A stretch of DNA of 64,000 nucleotides from Tunturiibacter empetritectus (GCF_014201375.1 NZ_JACHDZ010000001.1:1157206-1221205); one strand, 5' to 3'. Positions 56,198 to 64,000 are shown, counted from the first letter of the stretch. Program-made: numbers and translations. Notes: generated by a model from the letters alone, not told the origin.

Positions 56198-56220
56198 TGC
56201 GTCAGGCGAAAGGTGGGAAT

Positions 56221-56255
56221 AGGGCCGGAGAGATGCAGATCCTCCGGCCCTTCTT
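56221..56255 (+). terminator. Terminator after the Spy-like gene
   Basis: A perfect 10-bp stem AGGGCCGGAG (56221-56230) with CTCCGGCCCT (56242-56251), an 11-base loop and a short T-containing tail (TCTTG). It lies 24 bases after the stop. Confidence 0.75.
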
Positions 56256-56391
56256 GCGTCGGTAGTACAACTTCGGGCAGCGGTGCGGTTACAATGAAGA
56301 ACAGTGATAACGGCGTGCCGTAACTTTGAAGCGCGTTGCCTGCGGGACAGCGTAGAAAGTTATGGGCGAATTCGAAGGGATCCAGCGAAGA

Positions 56392-56997
56392 ATGAAGAAG
56401 ACGATGTTGTTGTTGGGAGTGCTGACGCTATCTGCGGCAGCCGGTTATGCGCAGGAGAGCCGGCAGGACGTGAGCGTAAGCGGAAGCGCTGCGTTTGCCC
56501 CACAGATTACCGGAAACAGCGTGCAGAAAAACACAAGCACGACTATTGGACTGGTTGCCAGCTACCGCTATCTACTGACGCCGCGGAGCGGACTTGAAGT
56601 TAACTACGGATACCAACAAAACACGCAGTATTATCAGGTCTTCGGGAAGGCCAACGGCGGCATCCATACCCTGCAGCAGGAGTTCAGTGCCGCATATGTA
56701 TTCAACCTGAACTTCAAGCACTTTAACCCGTTTCTTGAAGCCGGTCCGGGCGTAATGTTCTTCTCGCCGTTCAAGGATGCGGGATCGACCAACCTCGACG
56801 CAAAGCGGAATACAAATATCGGTGCTCTCTTTGGCGGCGGTGTAGCGTATGAGCTAAGCCCAAGCTTCGACATTCGAGCTGAGTACCGTGCCTTCCTGGT
56901 GAAGACTCCAACCTTCAGCCTTCCGGGCAATATCTTCAATACCAATCGCTATGAGGTCATCTCGACTCCTTCGATCGGCATCGCGTATCACTTCTAA
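56392..56997 (+). CDS. Outer-membrane beta-barrel protein
   Basis: 201 residues from ATG 56392 (MKKTMLLLGVLTLSAAAGYA, signal peptide). The rest shows alternating strands with aromatic girdles: IGLVASYRYLLTPRSGLEVN, YGYQQNTQYYQ, FNPFLEAGPGVMFFSPF, GALFGGGVAYELSPSFDIRA, YEVISTPSIGIAYHF. It ends in Phe, the usual Bam targeting residue. It belongs to the OmpA-like eight-stranded type; no peptidoglycan-binding domain is present. A strong terminator follows. Confidence 0.85.
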   Translation: MKKTMLLLGVLTLSAAAGYAQESRQDVSVSGSAAFAPQITGNSVQKNTSTTIGLVASYRYLLTPRSGLEVNYGYQQNTQYYQVFGKANGGIHTLQQEFSAAYVFNLNFKHFNPFLEAGPGVMFFSPFKDAGSTNLDAKRNTNIGALFGGGVAYELSPSFDIRAEYRAFLVKTPTFSLPGNIFNTNRYEVISTPSIGIAYHF

Positions 56998-57023
56998 TCT
57001 AACGATTAGCCGCTTTAGCAGGA

Positions 57024-57058
57024 GAAGCCCCGGCGTTGACCGGGGCTTCATGTTTTGG
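57024..57058. terminator. Bidirectional terminator between two barrel genes
   Basis: GAAGCCCCGG (57024-57033) and CCGGGGCTTC (57040-57049) form a perfect 10-bp stem with a 6-base loop. TGTTTTGG follows on the plus strand. The genes on either side converge here. Confidence 0.8.
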
Positions 57059-57084
57059 ATTACGTGCGTCTGATCAAGGATCTT

Positions 57085-57612
57085 CTACCGGAAGCGATAG
57101 GCCGCACCCAGCGTGAGGATGTTCGGGGTAAGACTGGAGCCCGCGAAGCCAAACCATTGCTGGTATTCCCAGTCGGCGCGAACGTAGAGGTAGGATTTTA
57201 CCTTGTAATCGGTACCAATACCGGCTGCTATAAGGTTATAGGCGAGGTTTGGGCGGAATCCATCCGGGTTGACAGGGAAGTTGAATACGCCGCGCCCGTA
57301 GAGGACCTTGCCGTAAGGAACGAACCGGCGATATTCGCGAAAGTAACGGCCGCCCACCTCATAAGTCTTCTCATAGAGATCGTTCTGATCTTTAACGAAA
57401 TGGAACTCGCCCGTTACCCCTATGTGAGGGAGAAAGTCGAAGTCAAAGTAGGCCGCGCCACCATTGAACCGATCTCCGTAGTCGGAGTCCGCGGTGGAGA
57501 AGCCGCCGCCGATCTTGAGATCTCCTGCGCGAGTTGCGGTAGGATTGGCCTGCGCGCTTAGCATGGATGCGGCCCCCAACAGGCCCAGAAAAAAAACAAC
57601 CTTTGTCAGCAC
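57085..57612 (-). CDS. Outer-membrane beta-barrel protein
   Basis: 175 residues. The most likely start is GTG 57612, because AGGAG lies five bases upstream; the frame opens at GTG 57618. Signal peptide MLTKVVFFLGLLGAASMLSA then QANPTATRAGDLKIGGGFST. Amphipathic strands such as AAYFDFDFLPHIGVTGEFHF, VGGRYFREYRRFVPYGKVLY and NILTLGAAYRFR follow. It resembles the next gene (57715-58257) in size and in PTAxRxxxxxIGxxxxF and PYxKxLxGxGxFxF spacing, so they are paralogues. Confidence 0.8.
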   Translation of the reverse strand: MLTKVVFFLGLLGAASMLSAQANPTATRAGDLKIGGGFSTADSDYGDRFNGGAAYFDFDFLPHIGVTGEFHFVKDQNDLYEKTYEVGGRYFREYRRFVPYGKVLYGRGVFNFPVNPDGFRPNLAYNLIAAGIGTDYKVKSYLYVRADWEYQQWFGFAGSSLTPNILTLGAAYRFR

Positions 57613-57714
57613 GTGCACTCCTGTCGAATAGCGTATTCCTTACCGCAGGCTGAATAGCGTAGCGACAGGATATTGAGGTAAAGCAACAACTTCATCATGA
57701 GACAAGCTCTCCGG

Positions 57715-58257
57715 CTAGCGCAAAGTATAGGCAACACCAAACGTGTAGGCGATAGGGGAAAGGCCATTGGGTTCAAAGCTGGGCCATTTCTGGAACTCAA
57801 CATCGAAAGCGCGTACGTTGATGTGCCGAGTTACTCGCACATCCAGGCCGGCACCGGGCGCATATTGGAAATACGTAAACGTTGCCGGCGTGTTAAAGCT
57901 GCCAGACTGGAACCCGAAGCGGCCGACACCGAACAGGGCTTTGACGTAGGGCTCAAAGCGTTTGTGATGCCATTTGTAGCGCGGGCCCAGGAGGTAAGAG
58001 TTCTCGCTGATATCGCCGGGCGTAATGACCGAAATGTGAATGTCGCCTTCGACTCCCAGGTGTTGACCGATATCGTAGTTGCCGTAGATGGAGATTCCCT
58101 TAATATAATGCTGCGTATAGTCGGGGCTTATGAATGTTCCTGCGGCACCGATCTGTATCGCGGCAGTGCGAGAGGCGGTCGGGACGGCTTGCGCATGCGA
58201 CCAGTGAGTCAGACTAAGGACGCAGGTGAAACAGCCAATAAGAATATGCCGCTTCAA
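57715..58257 (-). CDS. Outer-membrane beta-barrel protein
   Basis: 180 residues from TTG 58257, with AAGGAGG eight bases upstream. Signal peptide: TTG-initiated MKRHILIGCFTCVLSLTHWS then HAQA. Strands: AAIQIGAAGTFISPDYTQHY, GISIYGNYDIGQHLGVEGDI, YKWHHKRFEPYVKALFGVGR and IAYTFGVAYTLR. It is a paralogue of the 57085 gene, 102 bases further down on the same strand, and the pair likely arose by duplication. Confidence 0.8.
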   Translation of the reverse strand: MKRHILIGCFTCVLSLTHWSHAQAVPTASRTAAIQIGAAGTFISPDYTQHYIKGISIYGNYDIGQHLGVEGDIHISVITPGDISENSYLLGPRYKWHHKRFEPYVKALFGVGRFGFQSGSFNTPATFTYFQYAPGAGLDVRVTRHINVRAFDVEFQKWPSFEPNGLSPIAYTFGVAYTLR

Positions 58258-58323
58258 CAGTGTGCCTCCTTATCAAACAAAATTTGATGCATGCGCCGTG
58301 GCCTGGGAGCGGGCCCGAGACAG

Positions 58324-58365
58324 GAAAAGCGCGGACGGTCTGAATGACCAGGGTCCATCCACGCT
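58324..58365 (-). terminator. Terminator of the 623-residue secreted-protein gene
   Basis: Read leftward, AGCGTGGATGG (58365-58355) pairs with CCGTCCGCGCT (58338-58328), 11 bp with two G-U pairs, and ends in TTTTCC. It lies just beyond the stop at 58373. Confidence 0.7.
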
Positions 58366-58372
58366 CTAGGGG

Positions 58373-60244
58373 TTAGTTTTGTTGTGCGTTGGTTGGTGGA
58401 GGAGTGGCAGCCGGTGCTGCTGCGGCTGGTGCTGCAGTGTTGTCTGCAGGAGCTGCGGTCGCCGGTTGTGCGGCTGGAGCGGCTGCAGGTTCTGCGGGTG
58501 CCTTGTAGTAGCTAAGTTTCAAGTAGACCGGCTCAACCTCAAAAGGCATTTTGTCGGCTGCTGTTAGGAGAGGCTCGAAGGCCGAGTGCAGGACGAATAC
58601 CTGATCGGTCCAGGGGTCGAAGCGGAGGAAGCTGGCCAATGGCATTGCTGCCTGTTGTTTCAGATCCTTCATGTCCAGTTTGGGGCCCTTAGCCGTGATG
58701 GCCTGCATCCAGAAGGTAGGATCTGTGTCGCTCTTGACGAGACCGTCGCCGATCATCGGCTCGTTGAGCGCTTTCAAATTTTTAACTCGCTGTTGCAGTT
58801 GCTGGAGGTAAAGGCTGAAGTACTGCTGTCCGCCCTCGAGTTCCTTCGCATTGAGCAACTCCATTGCCTTCTTTGCTGCTGCCGCGTTGTCGGCGTCGGT
58901 GTGGTGCATCGGGATACGGTTGAAGACCGTCGTAGAAGGGAAGAGCAGACGATCGTTGAAGGCGTACTTGGTGTCGAGACGGTGAGCGAGAATGATGTGT
59001 GCAATCTGGAAGGCCAGGATCGCATTGAGGTTGCCCATCTGCTGCGCGCCGTCCTGAGTTACAACGCCAGTGGTATCGAGCAAGCTCTTTGAGATAACGA
59101 TAGTATTGCCAATTGCGAGAGACTCCAGCGGTTCGGTCAGCAGTGTTCGGCAGCGTATCGGCCTGGAGAGTGTGATGTTGTTGTACGCCAGAATGTTGCC
59201 AGCGAGTGCTTCAAGAGTTTTGTCGAACTCGCTCGGCGCATCGAGCAGGCCTGCCTGAAAGAGACGCTCGACGATATTGTCCTCTGCCTGCTGGACCCAG
59301 GCCCGCTGGGCACCGAGAGGGCTGACGTCCTGTGCCTCGTTGCTGACGTCGGTTGCACCGACGACGTCCATTGAGGTGTTTTCGCTCTCTGGTGGCGGGA
59401 CCTTCAGCACATAACCCCAGATGTGGTTAATGGCTTTGAACTTGAGAGTGCGGGAGACGCTCTTAGGATCACTCTCTTCCACATAGAAGGAGGTCGGGAG
59501 CCAGAGATCGGGCTGGACGTTGGTCCGCCAGCTGTCAAAGTGATAGAACTCCTTCTGATCTTCCTGGGTACCTGCGAAGTCACCGTTGAAGCGAACAACG
59601 TTTCCGCTCCGCGACTCGATCCAGATGCGGCCGAAGAAGCGACCGAAGGACTTCTTGCCTTCAATCGGGGTCACGTCGAAGACCGCCGTCGGAGTGTTGC
59701 CGAGGAAGTCGTTGCGTACATAGCCGAAAGTATAGTGCTGACGATCGAAGCTGTTGGAGTCCATCAGCAGCATCTGCACAAAGCCGGACTCGTGGAAGTT
59801 CAGATGGAGGCTGTTGCCGAGACCGCCGACGAAAGACACGGAGTGCTTGAAGAATCCAAGCTTACCGTCGTTGCTGGTACCTTTCGAGGTTTCTTTGTTG
59901 ACCACATAAGAGTTGTCGCCGATGACGCTTTTGAAGTCAACGCGGCTGAGGAAGTGCTCGTCAGACTCGGGAACCTGACCTAGAAGCGGATCCGGCTTCA
60001 TGGTCTGGATGTAGGTCTCCACGAGAGGAGCCCGTTCCTTGACGGTCTTGACGATCACCTTTTCGCGGGCGATCGCCTTGTCAATAAGTGCGTTCTGCGC
60101 GGCCGTCGGCTTGCGCGTTGTGGAGAGGTCCTCATCCATCTTCTTCTTTTTGCCAGGATGTAGGATGCCTGCTCCAGCGGGGAGAGTGGTTGCGACTAGA
60201 AATGCCAGCAGCAGACCGGCGGTAGACTGTTTCCCGAGAATCAT
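58373..60244 (-). CDS. Large secreted protein with degenerate M48-like domain
   Basis: 623 residues. Signal peptide MILGKQSTAGLLLAFLVATT then LPAGAG. The N-terminal half (about 60-290) contains beta-rich lipoprotein-like segments (FFGRIWIESRSGNVVRFNGD, LWLPTSFYVEES). About residues 370-470 follow the M48 plan (LNAILAFQIAHIILAHRLDT), but the HExxH is FQIAH, so the first His and the Glu are missing. The C-terminus is a long Ala/Pro/Gln low-complexity tail (about 590-623). I infer a non-proteolytic M48 relative at the envelope. It is followed by a terminator. Confidence 0.7.
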   Translation of the reverse strand: MILGKQSTAGLLLAFLVATTLPAGAGILHPGKKKKMDEDLSTTRKPTAAQNALIDKAIAREKVIVKTVKERAPLVETYIQTMKPDPLLGQVPESDEHFLSRVDFKSVIGDNSYVVNKETSKGTSNDGKLGFFKHSVSFVGGLGNSLHLNFHESGFVQMLLMDSNSFDRQHYTFGYVRNDFLGNTPTAVFDVTPIEGKKSFGRFFGRIWIESRSGNVVRFNGDFAGTQEDQKEFYHFDSWRTNVQPDLWLPTSFYVEESDPKSVSRTLKFKAINHIWGYVLKVPPPESENTSMDVVGATDVSNEAQDVSPLGAQRAWVQQAEDNIVERLFQAGLLDAPSEFDKTLEALAGNILAYNNITLSRPIRCRTLLTEPLESLAIGNTIVISKSLLDTTGVVTQDGAQQMGNLNAILAFQIAHIILAHRLDTKYAFNDRLLFPSTTVFNRIPMHHTDADNAAAAKKAMELLNAKELEGGQQYFSLYLQQLQQRVKNLKALNEPMIGDGLVKSDTDPTFWMQAITAKGPKLDMKDLKQQAAMPLASFLRFDPWTDQVFVLHSAFEPLLTAADKMPFEVEPVYLKLSYYKAPAEPAAAPAAQPATAAPADNTAAPAAAAPAATPPPTNAQQN

Positions 60245-60334
60245 GATTTACGGCTCCTACGGTGACCCCTGGGGTCAGCCTGATTATGGACTAGATGCTA
60301 TTTCATGCTGCAACAACGTAACAAAAAATGTTTC

Positions 60335-61432
60335 TTATCCGGCGAGTTGGAAAGCTACATTGACAACACCTTCCCAATCGACCGGATGTCCCGATGCGTC
60401 TGTTGCGGGTTGAAAGCGGGTGGCCTGTACGGCGTGAATGGCAGAGTCGCCAAGGCCGTGGCCGAGATCGCTGGTTACGCCAAGAACCTGGACAGCGCCT
60501 GAGGAAGAGACGCGGAGCCTGACCGTGACGACGCCTTCAATATGGAGATTGCGTGCCTCTTCGGTGTACGCTGGCTTAGGTTTGAAGAGAACTTTGGGTG
60601 CAGACTTGGCAGTTGCTGTGGACGGACCAGCAGGCTTCGGCATAGGCGGTGGGGTGTTCTGGCCGAGATTGACGACGCCGGCGGTGCGACCTGGGGCATT
60701 CATTGGTCCGGTGCCGCCAGTGACTCCAAGCTTGACGCCGACAACACCAGCCGAGGCGTTATCTCTGCCGTGCATATTCTGACTGCCGGGTGAGCCGGAA
60801 CCAAGATTGACAACTGTTGATTGCGCTCCCATGCCGTTATTTGAAGCTGGCATCCCAGACATTCCCTTGTTGCCAAGATTGATAGCTGTTGTAGAAGGGC
60901 GATTCGATGGTGCGATTGGGTTGGTCTGCGAACCGAGGGCGACAGCAGTCGGATGGGGAGAGTTGTTGATCAAAGCAGCGGGCTGGGCTTGGGCGAGGCT
61001 GACGACCTTGGGAGCTGGCGGAGGCTGAACCAGCTTGGGAGGTGCAGGAAGAACGACCGGCATCTGCTGCACCATTTTGATCTCAGGCGGCTTGGGAACA
61101 TCGGGCAGCTTTACGTCGGGCAGTTTGATTTTTGGCGGCTCGACCTTGACCACTGGCGGGGGCGGAAGTTTTGGCGGCTTGATCTTGATCGGAGGCGGCT
61201 CATCGGGCTTCTTCATCGGAATCGGCTCAGTCAACTCCGTGAGCTTGTGCCTGGTGTCGATCGTCTTCTTCGCCGCCGCGCCGATGATGATGGCGCAGAG
61301 CGCAAGCACAACGTTCAGAGCGATGGAGGTGAAGAGCGAGGACTTGCTCTGGTTGCCGTCGTTCAGGACGCCGAAGTGTGCGAATTGCATATTCGGCGGT
61401 GTGGGATCATCACTGCGGAGCGGCTTTGCCAT
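60335..61432 (-). CDS. TonB-family energy-transducer-like protein
   Basis: 365 residues. One N-terminal transmembrane helix (about 34-54, LFTSIALNVVLALCAIIIGA) is followed by a long Pro/Lys-rich segment (PPPIKIKPPKLPPPPVVKVE), a Gly/Asn-rich linker with repeated [AV]-x-[NK]-L-G words, and a TonB C-terminal domain (about 275-365) with KPAYTEEARNLHIEGVVTVR and RFQPATDASGHPVDWEGVVN. It would couple inner-membrane energy to outer-membrane receptors, or act in a secretion role. No exbB/exbD is in the window. Confidence 0.85.
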   Translation of the reverse strand: MAKPLRSDDPTPPNMQFAHFGVLNDGNQSKSSLFTSIALNVVLALCAIIIGAAAKKTIDTRHKLTELTEPIPMKKPDEPPPIKIKPPKLPPPPVVKVEPPKIKLPDVKLPDVPKPPEIKMVQQMPVVLPAPPKLVQPPPAPKVVSLAQAQPAALINNSPHPTAVALGSQTNPIAPSNRPSTTAINLGNKGMSGMPASNNGMGAQSTVVNLGSGSPGSQNMHGRDNASAGVVGVKLGVTGGTGPMNAPGRTAGVVNLGQNTPPPMPKPAGPSTATAKSAPKVLFKPKPAYTEEARNLHIEGVVTVRLRVSSSGAVQVLGVTSDLGHGLGDSAIHAVQATRFQPATDASGHPVDWEGVVNVAFQLAG

Positions 61433-61805
61433 AAAAAGTCCTTGAAGTGCCTCGTAGATCGAGGGCGGGAGAGTTACACCAGTACTGTCATGGAAACAGA
61501 ACCGATGCGAAGGAGGAATAACTCCGAGGTGCTATGCCGGAGCGCCATAGGGTGATTCGAACCTGTGGTCTTTGACTCAATGCAACTTTTGACATCACCA
61601 GGGAGTTTGGAACGCTGTGTCGGCCCGACTTAACAGACGCAAGCGACGAAGGAAAAGGTTGTAGCAGGCGCCGTGCTTCGGGGAGGTATCTCTTCTTTCA
61701 GGGCCGGGGCTCTGCTCTTCTCTTACTGCAAGTATAGTGCCGTAAGCGTAAGTGATTGACACTGGCACTTTTGTGGTATCCAAGAAGGGTACTAGGAGAC
61801 GATGA
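61433..61805. promoter_or_regulatory. Divergent region between the TonB-like gene and galE
   Basis: A 373-base gap. Candidate galE promoter elements: TTGACA at 61756-61761 with a weak TATCCA 15 bases downstream, and TATAGT at 61733-61738 without a clear -35. Around 61531-61585, read leftward, CACAGGTTCGAATCACC looks like a tRNA T-arm, but the stems do not pair and no 5' half is present, so it is at most a remnant. No protein gene is supported. Confidence 0.4.
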
Positions 61806-62777
61806 ATGAAGATTCTGATAACAGGCGGAGCGGGTTATATCGGCGGTACGGTAGCGCGGATTTTGCTGACTCAAGGCCATTCCATCACAGTGTTCGATAA
61901 CCTTTGTCATAGCAAGCGCTCGGCGGTTGCTGAAAACAGCACGTTTATCGAGGGCGATATAGCGGATCGGCCTCTGATCGAAAAGACTCTCCGCGAAGGG
62001 CGTTTTGATGGGGTGATGAACTTCGCGGCTTTGATCGAAGCCGGCGAAAGTATGAAGCATCCGGAGATCTATTTCAGAAACAATACTGCGGCAACCTTGA
62101 CCCTTCTTGAGGCGATGCTGGCTACGGGACACGACCGGCTGGTCTTCAGTTCCACAGCTGCCTGCTATGGGGAGCCCGAGAAGACGCCGATTCTCGAGGA
62201 TGCCAAATTGCAGCCCACTAATCCTTATGGAGAGAGCAAATTGCTTGTAGAGCACATGCTTCGATGGATGAACCTCGTCCACGGGTTCAAGTACGCGAGC
62301 CTGCGCTACTTCAATGTCGCAGGAGCTATTGAGGGGTACGGGGAGGCGCATGAACCTGAGTCGCACCTGATCCCGCTGATCCTCGATGTGGCTCTTGGGA
62401 GGCGGGCGAACATTAAAATCTTCGGGCGTGACTACCCGACCAAGGATGGAACCTGCATCCGCGACTACATTCATGTTCGCGATCTGGCTGAGGCGCATCT
62501 CCTTGCCCTGAAAGCGCTCAGTGAGTCGAACAGCAGGCTGATCTACAACATTGGCAATGGACAGGGATTCAGCGTTCTGGAAGTCATTGAGTCGGCTCGG
62601 CGCGTTACGGGCAGGCCCATTACTGTCGAGGAGTGCGATCGCAGGCCGGGCGATCCAGCAGTTCTCGTGGCAGGTTCGGCGAAGATTAAAGCTGAATTGG
62701 GGTGGACGCCTGAGTACGCAGAGTTGGATCGGATTATGGCCAGTGCCTGGGAGTGGCATCAGAAACGATATGCATAG
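61806..62777 (+). CDS. galE: UDP-glucose 4-epimerase
   Basis: 323 residues. It interconverts UDP-glucose and UDP-galactose (or the N-acetyl forms). Rossmann motif MKILITGGAGYIGGTVARIL; catalytic SST-YxxxK seen as VFSSTAACYG and NPYGESKLLVEHML; LRYFNVAGA and GTCIRDYIHVRDLA follow. AGGAGACGATGA lies before the ATG. It supplies sugars for cell-surface polymers. Standing alone here, it has no gal operon neighbours. Confidence 0.95.
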   Translation: MKILITGGAGYIGGTVARILLTQGHSITVFDNLCHSKRSAVAENSTFIEGDIADRPLIEKTLREGRFDGVMNFAALIEAGESMKHPEIYFRNNTAATLTLLEAMLATGHDRLVFSSTAACYGEPEKTPILEDAKLQPTNPYGESKLLVEHMLRWMNLVHGFKYASLRYFNVAGAIEGYGEAHEPESHLIPLILDVALGRRANIKIFGRDYPTKDGTCIRDYIHVRDLAEAHLLALKALSESNSRLIYNIGNGQGFSVLEVIESARRVTGRPITVEECDRRPGDPAVLVAGSAKIKAELGWTPEYAELDRIMASAWEWHQKRYA

Positions 62778-62860
62778 CAATGTTTCGAAGGGGCGGCGAG
62801 CGTGGAGTGGCGCGCCGCCGTCCCGTCTCTAATGTTGTGATGGTGTAGGAGGAGAACACT

Positions 62861-63448
62861 TTGATCGAGAGCATGTTTCATCTGCATCTGCCGCTGCTGG
62901 AAAAGATTCTCAGACCGGTTATTGTCTACGTGTTCCTTATCGGCTTTTTGCGGTTGTTTGGCAAACGAGAGCTCGCTCAGCTGAACCCGTTCGATTTGGT
63001 GGTGCTGCTGAGCCTCTCAAATACCGTACAGAACGCCATGATTGGCGATGACAACTCAGTATCCGGGGGGATCATCGGCGCGCTTTCACTGCTGACAATT
63101 AATTGGCTGCTGTCGCGCCTTCTCTTCAATATGCCGAAGCTGAACCAGGCCTTCGAAGGGTCTCCGTCGGTGTTGATTCGTCATGGAGTTGTCGATTGGG
63201 AGGAGGCTAAACGAGAAGCGCTCACAGAGATTGAACTGCGATCTGTGCTCCACAAGCAGGGATTCAACGACTTCAGCGAGGTGGAGAAGTGCGTTCTTGA
63301 GCCGAATGGAAACTTCTATCTCGAAGGGATCAAGTCGATGAGCGATGACGCGCAGCGGGCGGAGCTGAGAAAGGCGATCGAGGAGTTGCATCTCGAGGTT
63401 AAGCAGATGCGTAACGAATTGGCGGCCCGGGGAGTGTTGCCGATTTGA
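62861..63448 (+). CDS. DUF421 (YetF/YcaP family) membrane protein
   Basis: 195 residues from TTG 62861, with AGGAGG six to nine bases upstream. Three hydrophobic segments in the first 90 residues include PVIVYVFLIGFLRLFGKREL, AQLNPFDLVVLLSLSNTVQN and GALSLLTINWLLSRLLFNMP. A cytoplasmic DUF421 domain then has EGSPSVLIRHGVVDWEEAKR and LRSVLHKQGFNDFSEVEKCV, and a coiled helical end follows. Function of the family is not settled; spore-membrane and stress roles are known in Bacillus. Confidence 0.88.
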   Translation: MIESMFHLHLPLLEKILRPVIVYVFLIGFLRLFGKRELAQLNPFDLVVLLSLSNTVQNAMIGDDNSVSGGIIGALSLLTINWLLSRLLFNMPKLNQAFEGSPSVLIRHGVVDWEEAKREALTEIELRSVLHKQGFNDFSEVEKCVLEPNGNFYLEGIKSMSDDAQRAELRKAIEELHLEVKQMRNELAARGVLPI

Positions 63449-63483
63449 GTCAGAGGACTTCTCTCATCGATGGTTTGCGGGGA

Positions 63484-63669
63484 TTAGGAGTTTGCTGAGT
63501 GCTTCTCAAGCACTTTTGTGTAGCGCGCCGGTGGGGTTGGAAGTTGGGAGTCGTGTACGGCCGCGCGATATCCTCCCATGTAAATCGAGTACATCACCGC
63601 CAGCGCACAACCCACCCCGAAAGCGAAGCCAAGAAAGAAGCCGATCAACGATGGCCAGTAAAAATTCAC
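63484..63669 (-). CDS. Possible small membrane protein
   Basis: 61 residues from GTG 63669: MNFYWPSLIGFFLGFAFGVG, CALAVMYSIYMGGYRAAVHD, then a polar C-terminus. One or two hydrophobic segments are seen. There is no clear ribosome-binding site, and internal ATG starts are possible. Convergent with the DUF421 gene. Confidence 0.45.
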   Translation of the reverse strand: MNFYWPSLIGFFLGFAFGVGCALAVMYSIYMGGYRAAVHDSQLPTPPARYTKVLEKHSANS

Positions 63670-63761
63670 GATAGTTGGAGTCTACAGCGGCCAGCCATTT
63701 TAGAGTTCAGTTCAACTTAGTGTGACTTGGTTCGCTAAGGGGTGGTGAAGTAACGCTCGAG

Positions 63762-63923
63762 TTACTTTGCTGGAACAGCGGGCGTGGGAGTGGAGGCAGC
63801 AAAGATCTTCAGGGCGTTTTTTACGGTGTAGTCAAGCCCCCATGCTGTCGGGATGATGACGATAATCCAAGCCGCTGCGATTAGAAGTGGGGAGGATTTT
63901 TTGACGTTCGTTGAATCTGCCAT
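63762..63923 (-). CDS. Likely MFS transporter small subunit
   Basis: 53 residues from ATG 63923, with AGGAG eight bases upstream. The protein has a short polar start (MADSTNVKKSS), one long hydrophobic helix, PLLIAAAWIIVIIPTAWGLD, and YTVKNALKIFAA. The Trp-spaced hydrophobic core followed by a xxxTVxxxLKIF ending resembles small proteins that accompany oxalate/formate-type MFS antiporters. In that family the transporter gene lies immediately upstream, here beyond the right edge on the minus strand. The assignment is by eye only. Confidence 0.6.
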   Translation of the reverse strand: MADSTNVKKSSPLLIAAAWIIVIIPTAWGLDYTVKNALKIFAASTPTPAVPAK

Positions 63924-63980
63924 GAGTCGGCTCCTGAGCGTGGGAGATGGGGCGGAGACGAGGGCCTCCGCCGGTTTATG

Positions 63981-64000
63981 TTAGTGGGCAGCCCCGGCGG
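63981..64000 (-). CDS. C-terminal end of a truncated gene (window edge)
   Basis: A possible C-terminus ending AGAAH and then TAA (stop at 63981-63983) is read leftward from the window edge. Its spacing, 57 bases before the small-subunit start, suits the MFS transporter that such small proteins accompany. Too little is visible to name it. Confidence 0.25.

Noticed and set aside
61531..61590. Intact tRNA gene on the minus strand
   Set aside because: Only a T-loop-like segment is present; T-stem, acceptor stem and the 5' half do not fit.

Overview
Most likely a chromosomal segment of an Acidobacteriota (Terriglobia/Acidobacteriaceae) bacterium. The reasons are moderately high GC with strong third-position bias, Acidobacteria-like RpoZ and secreted proteins, MqnA from the futalosine menaquinone route, and several plant-polymer hydrolases. 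The assignment comes from reading, not from a search. I see no rRNA, intact tRNA, insertion sequence, prophage or CRISPR array. Most of the window is core metabolism and housekeeping, with many small accessory genes between the core genes.

Layout. 1-4.3 kb: comM, rpoZ and rho, closed by a strong terminator. 4.4-11 kb: ribD-ribE (riboflavin), a tannase/feruloyl-esterase-like secreted enzyme, and a divergent secreted GH3 beta-glucosidase. 11-18.4 kb: ftsY, an FMN-binding oxidase-like protein, panE, small membrane proteins, plsY-gpsA (phospholipid precursors), cinA and a cupin. 18.5-25.3 kb: an orphan CHASE3-PAS histidine kinase, a beta-propeller protein, yacG-pgpA and an enlarged rimO. 25.7-30.1 kb: a degenerate M48-like protein, a Tat-exported GH1 beta-glucosidase, the SRP RNA (ffs) and fabH. 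30.2-35.7 kb: a PadR-controlled membrane gene, a VTT/DedA protein, mqnA, a DUF3565 protein, a duplicated DoxX-like protein and dprA. 36-41.3 kb: topA, two small proteins and a cyclic-nucleotide-binding-domain histidine kinase.

41.7-54.6 kb is a branched-chain amino-acid supercluster on the minus strand, read as leuA-leuB-orf60-orf242-leuC-leuD-ilvD-orf127-ilvB-orf198-orf101-ilvN-orf102-orf118-ilvC. A divergent LysR-type regulator faces leuA across a 120-bp gap with a clean inverted repeat. Together ilvBN, ilvC and ilvD make 2-ketoisovalerate (and 2-keto-3-methylvalerate), and leuABCD extends the former to 2-ketoisocaproate. Seven non-biosynthetic ORFs, mostly small membrane or secreted proteins, sit inside the cluster and are often translationally coupled to the enzymes. 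55.7-64 kb is envelope-oriented: a Spy/CpxP-like protein, three outer-membrane beta-barrels, a second degenerate M48-like protein, a TonB-like protein, galE, a DUF421 membrane protein and a likely MFS-transporter small subunit at the right edge.

The most unusual DNA is a family of dispersed palindromic elements (full length about 200 bp, built from two inverted ~100-bp halves) at 14.8, 21.6-21.8, 30.2-30.4 and 41.5-41.7 kb, each just beyond the 3' end of at least one gene. Other structures worth a second look are a 19-bp duplication of the ilvN start flanking a foreign-looking small gene, a duplicated 3' end of the SRP RNA, a 16-bp tandem duplication that moves a stop codon, and a cluster of CCACGTT repeats inside the ilv operon.
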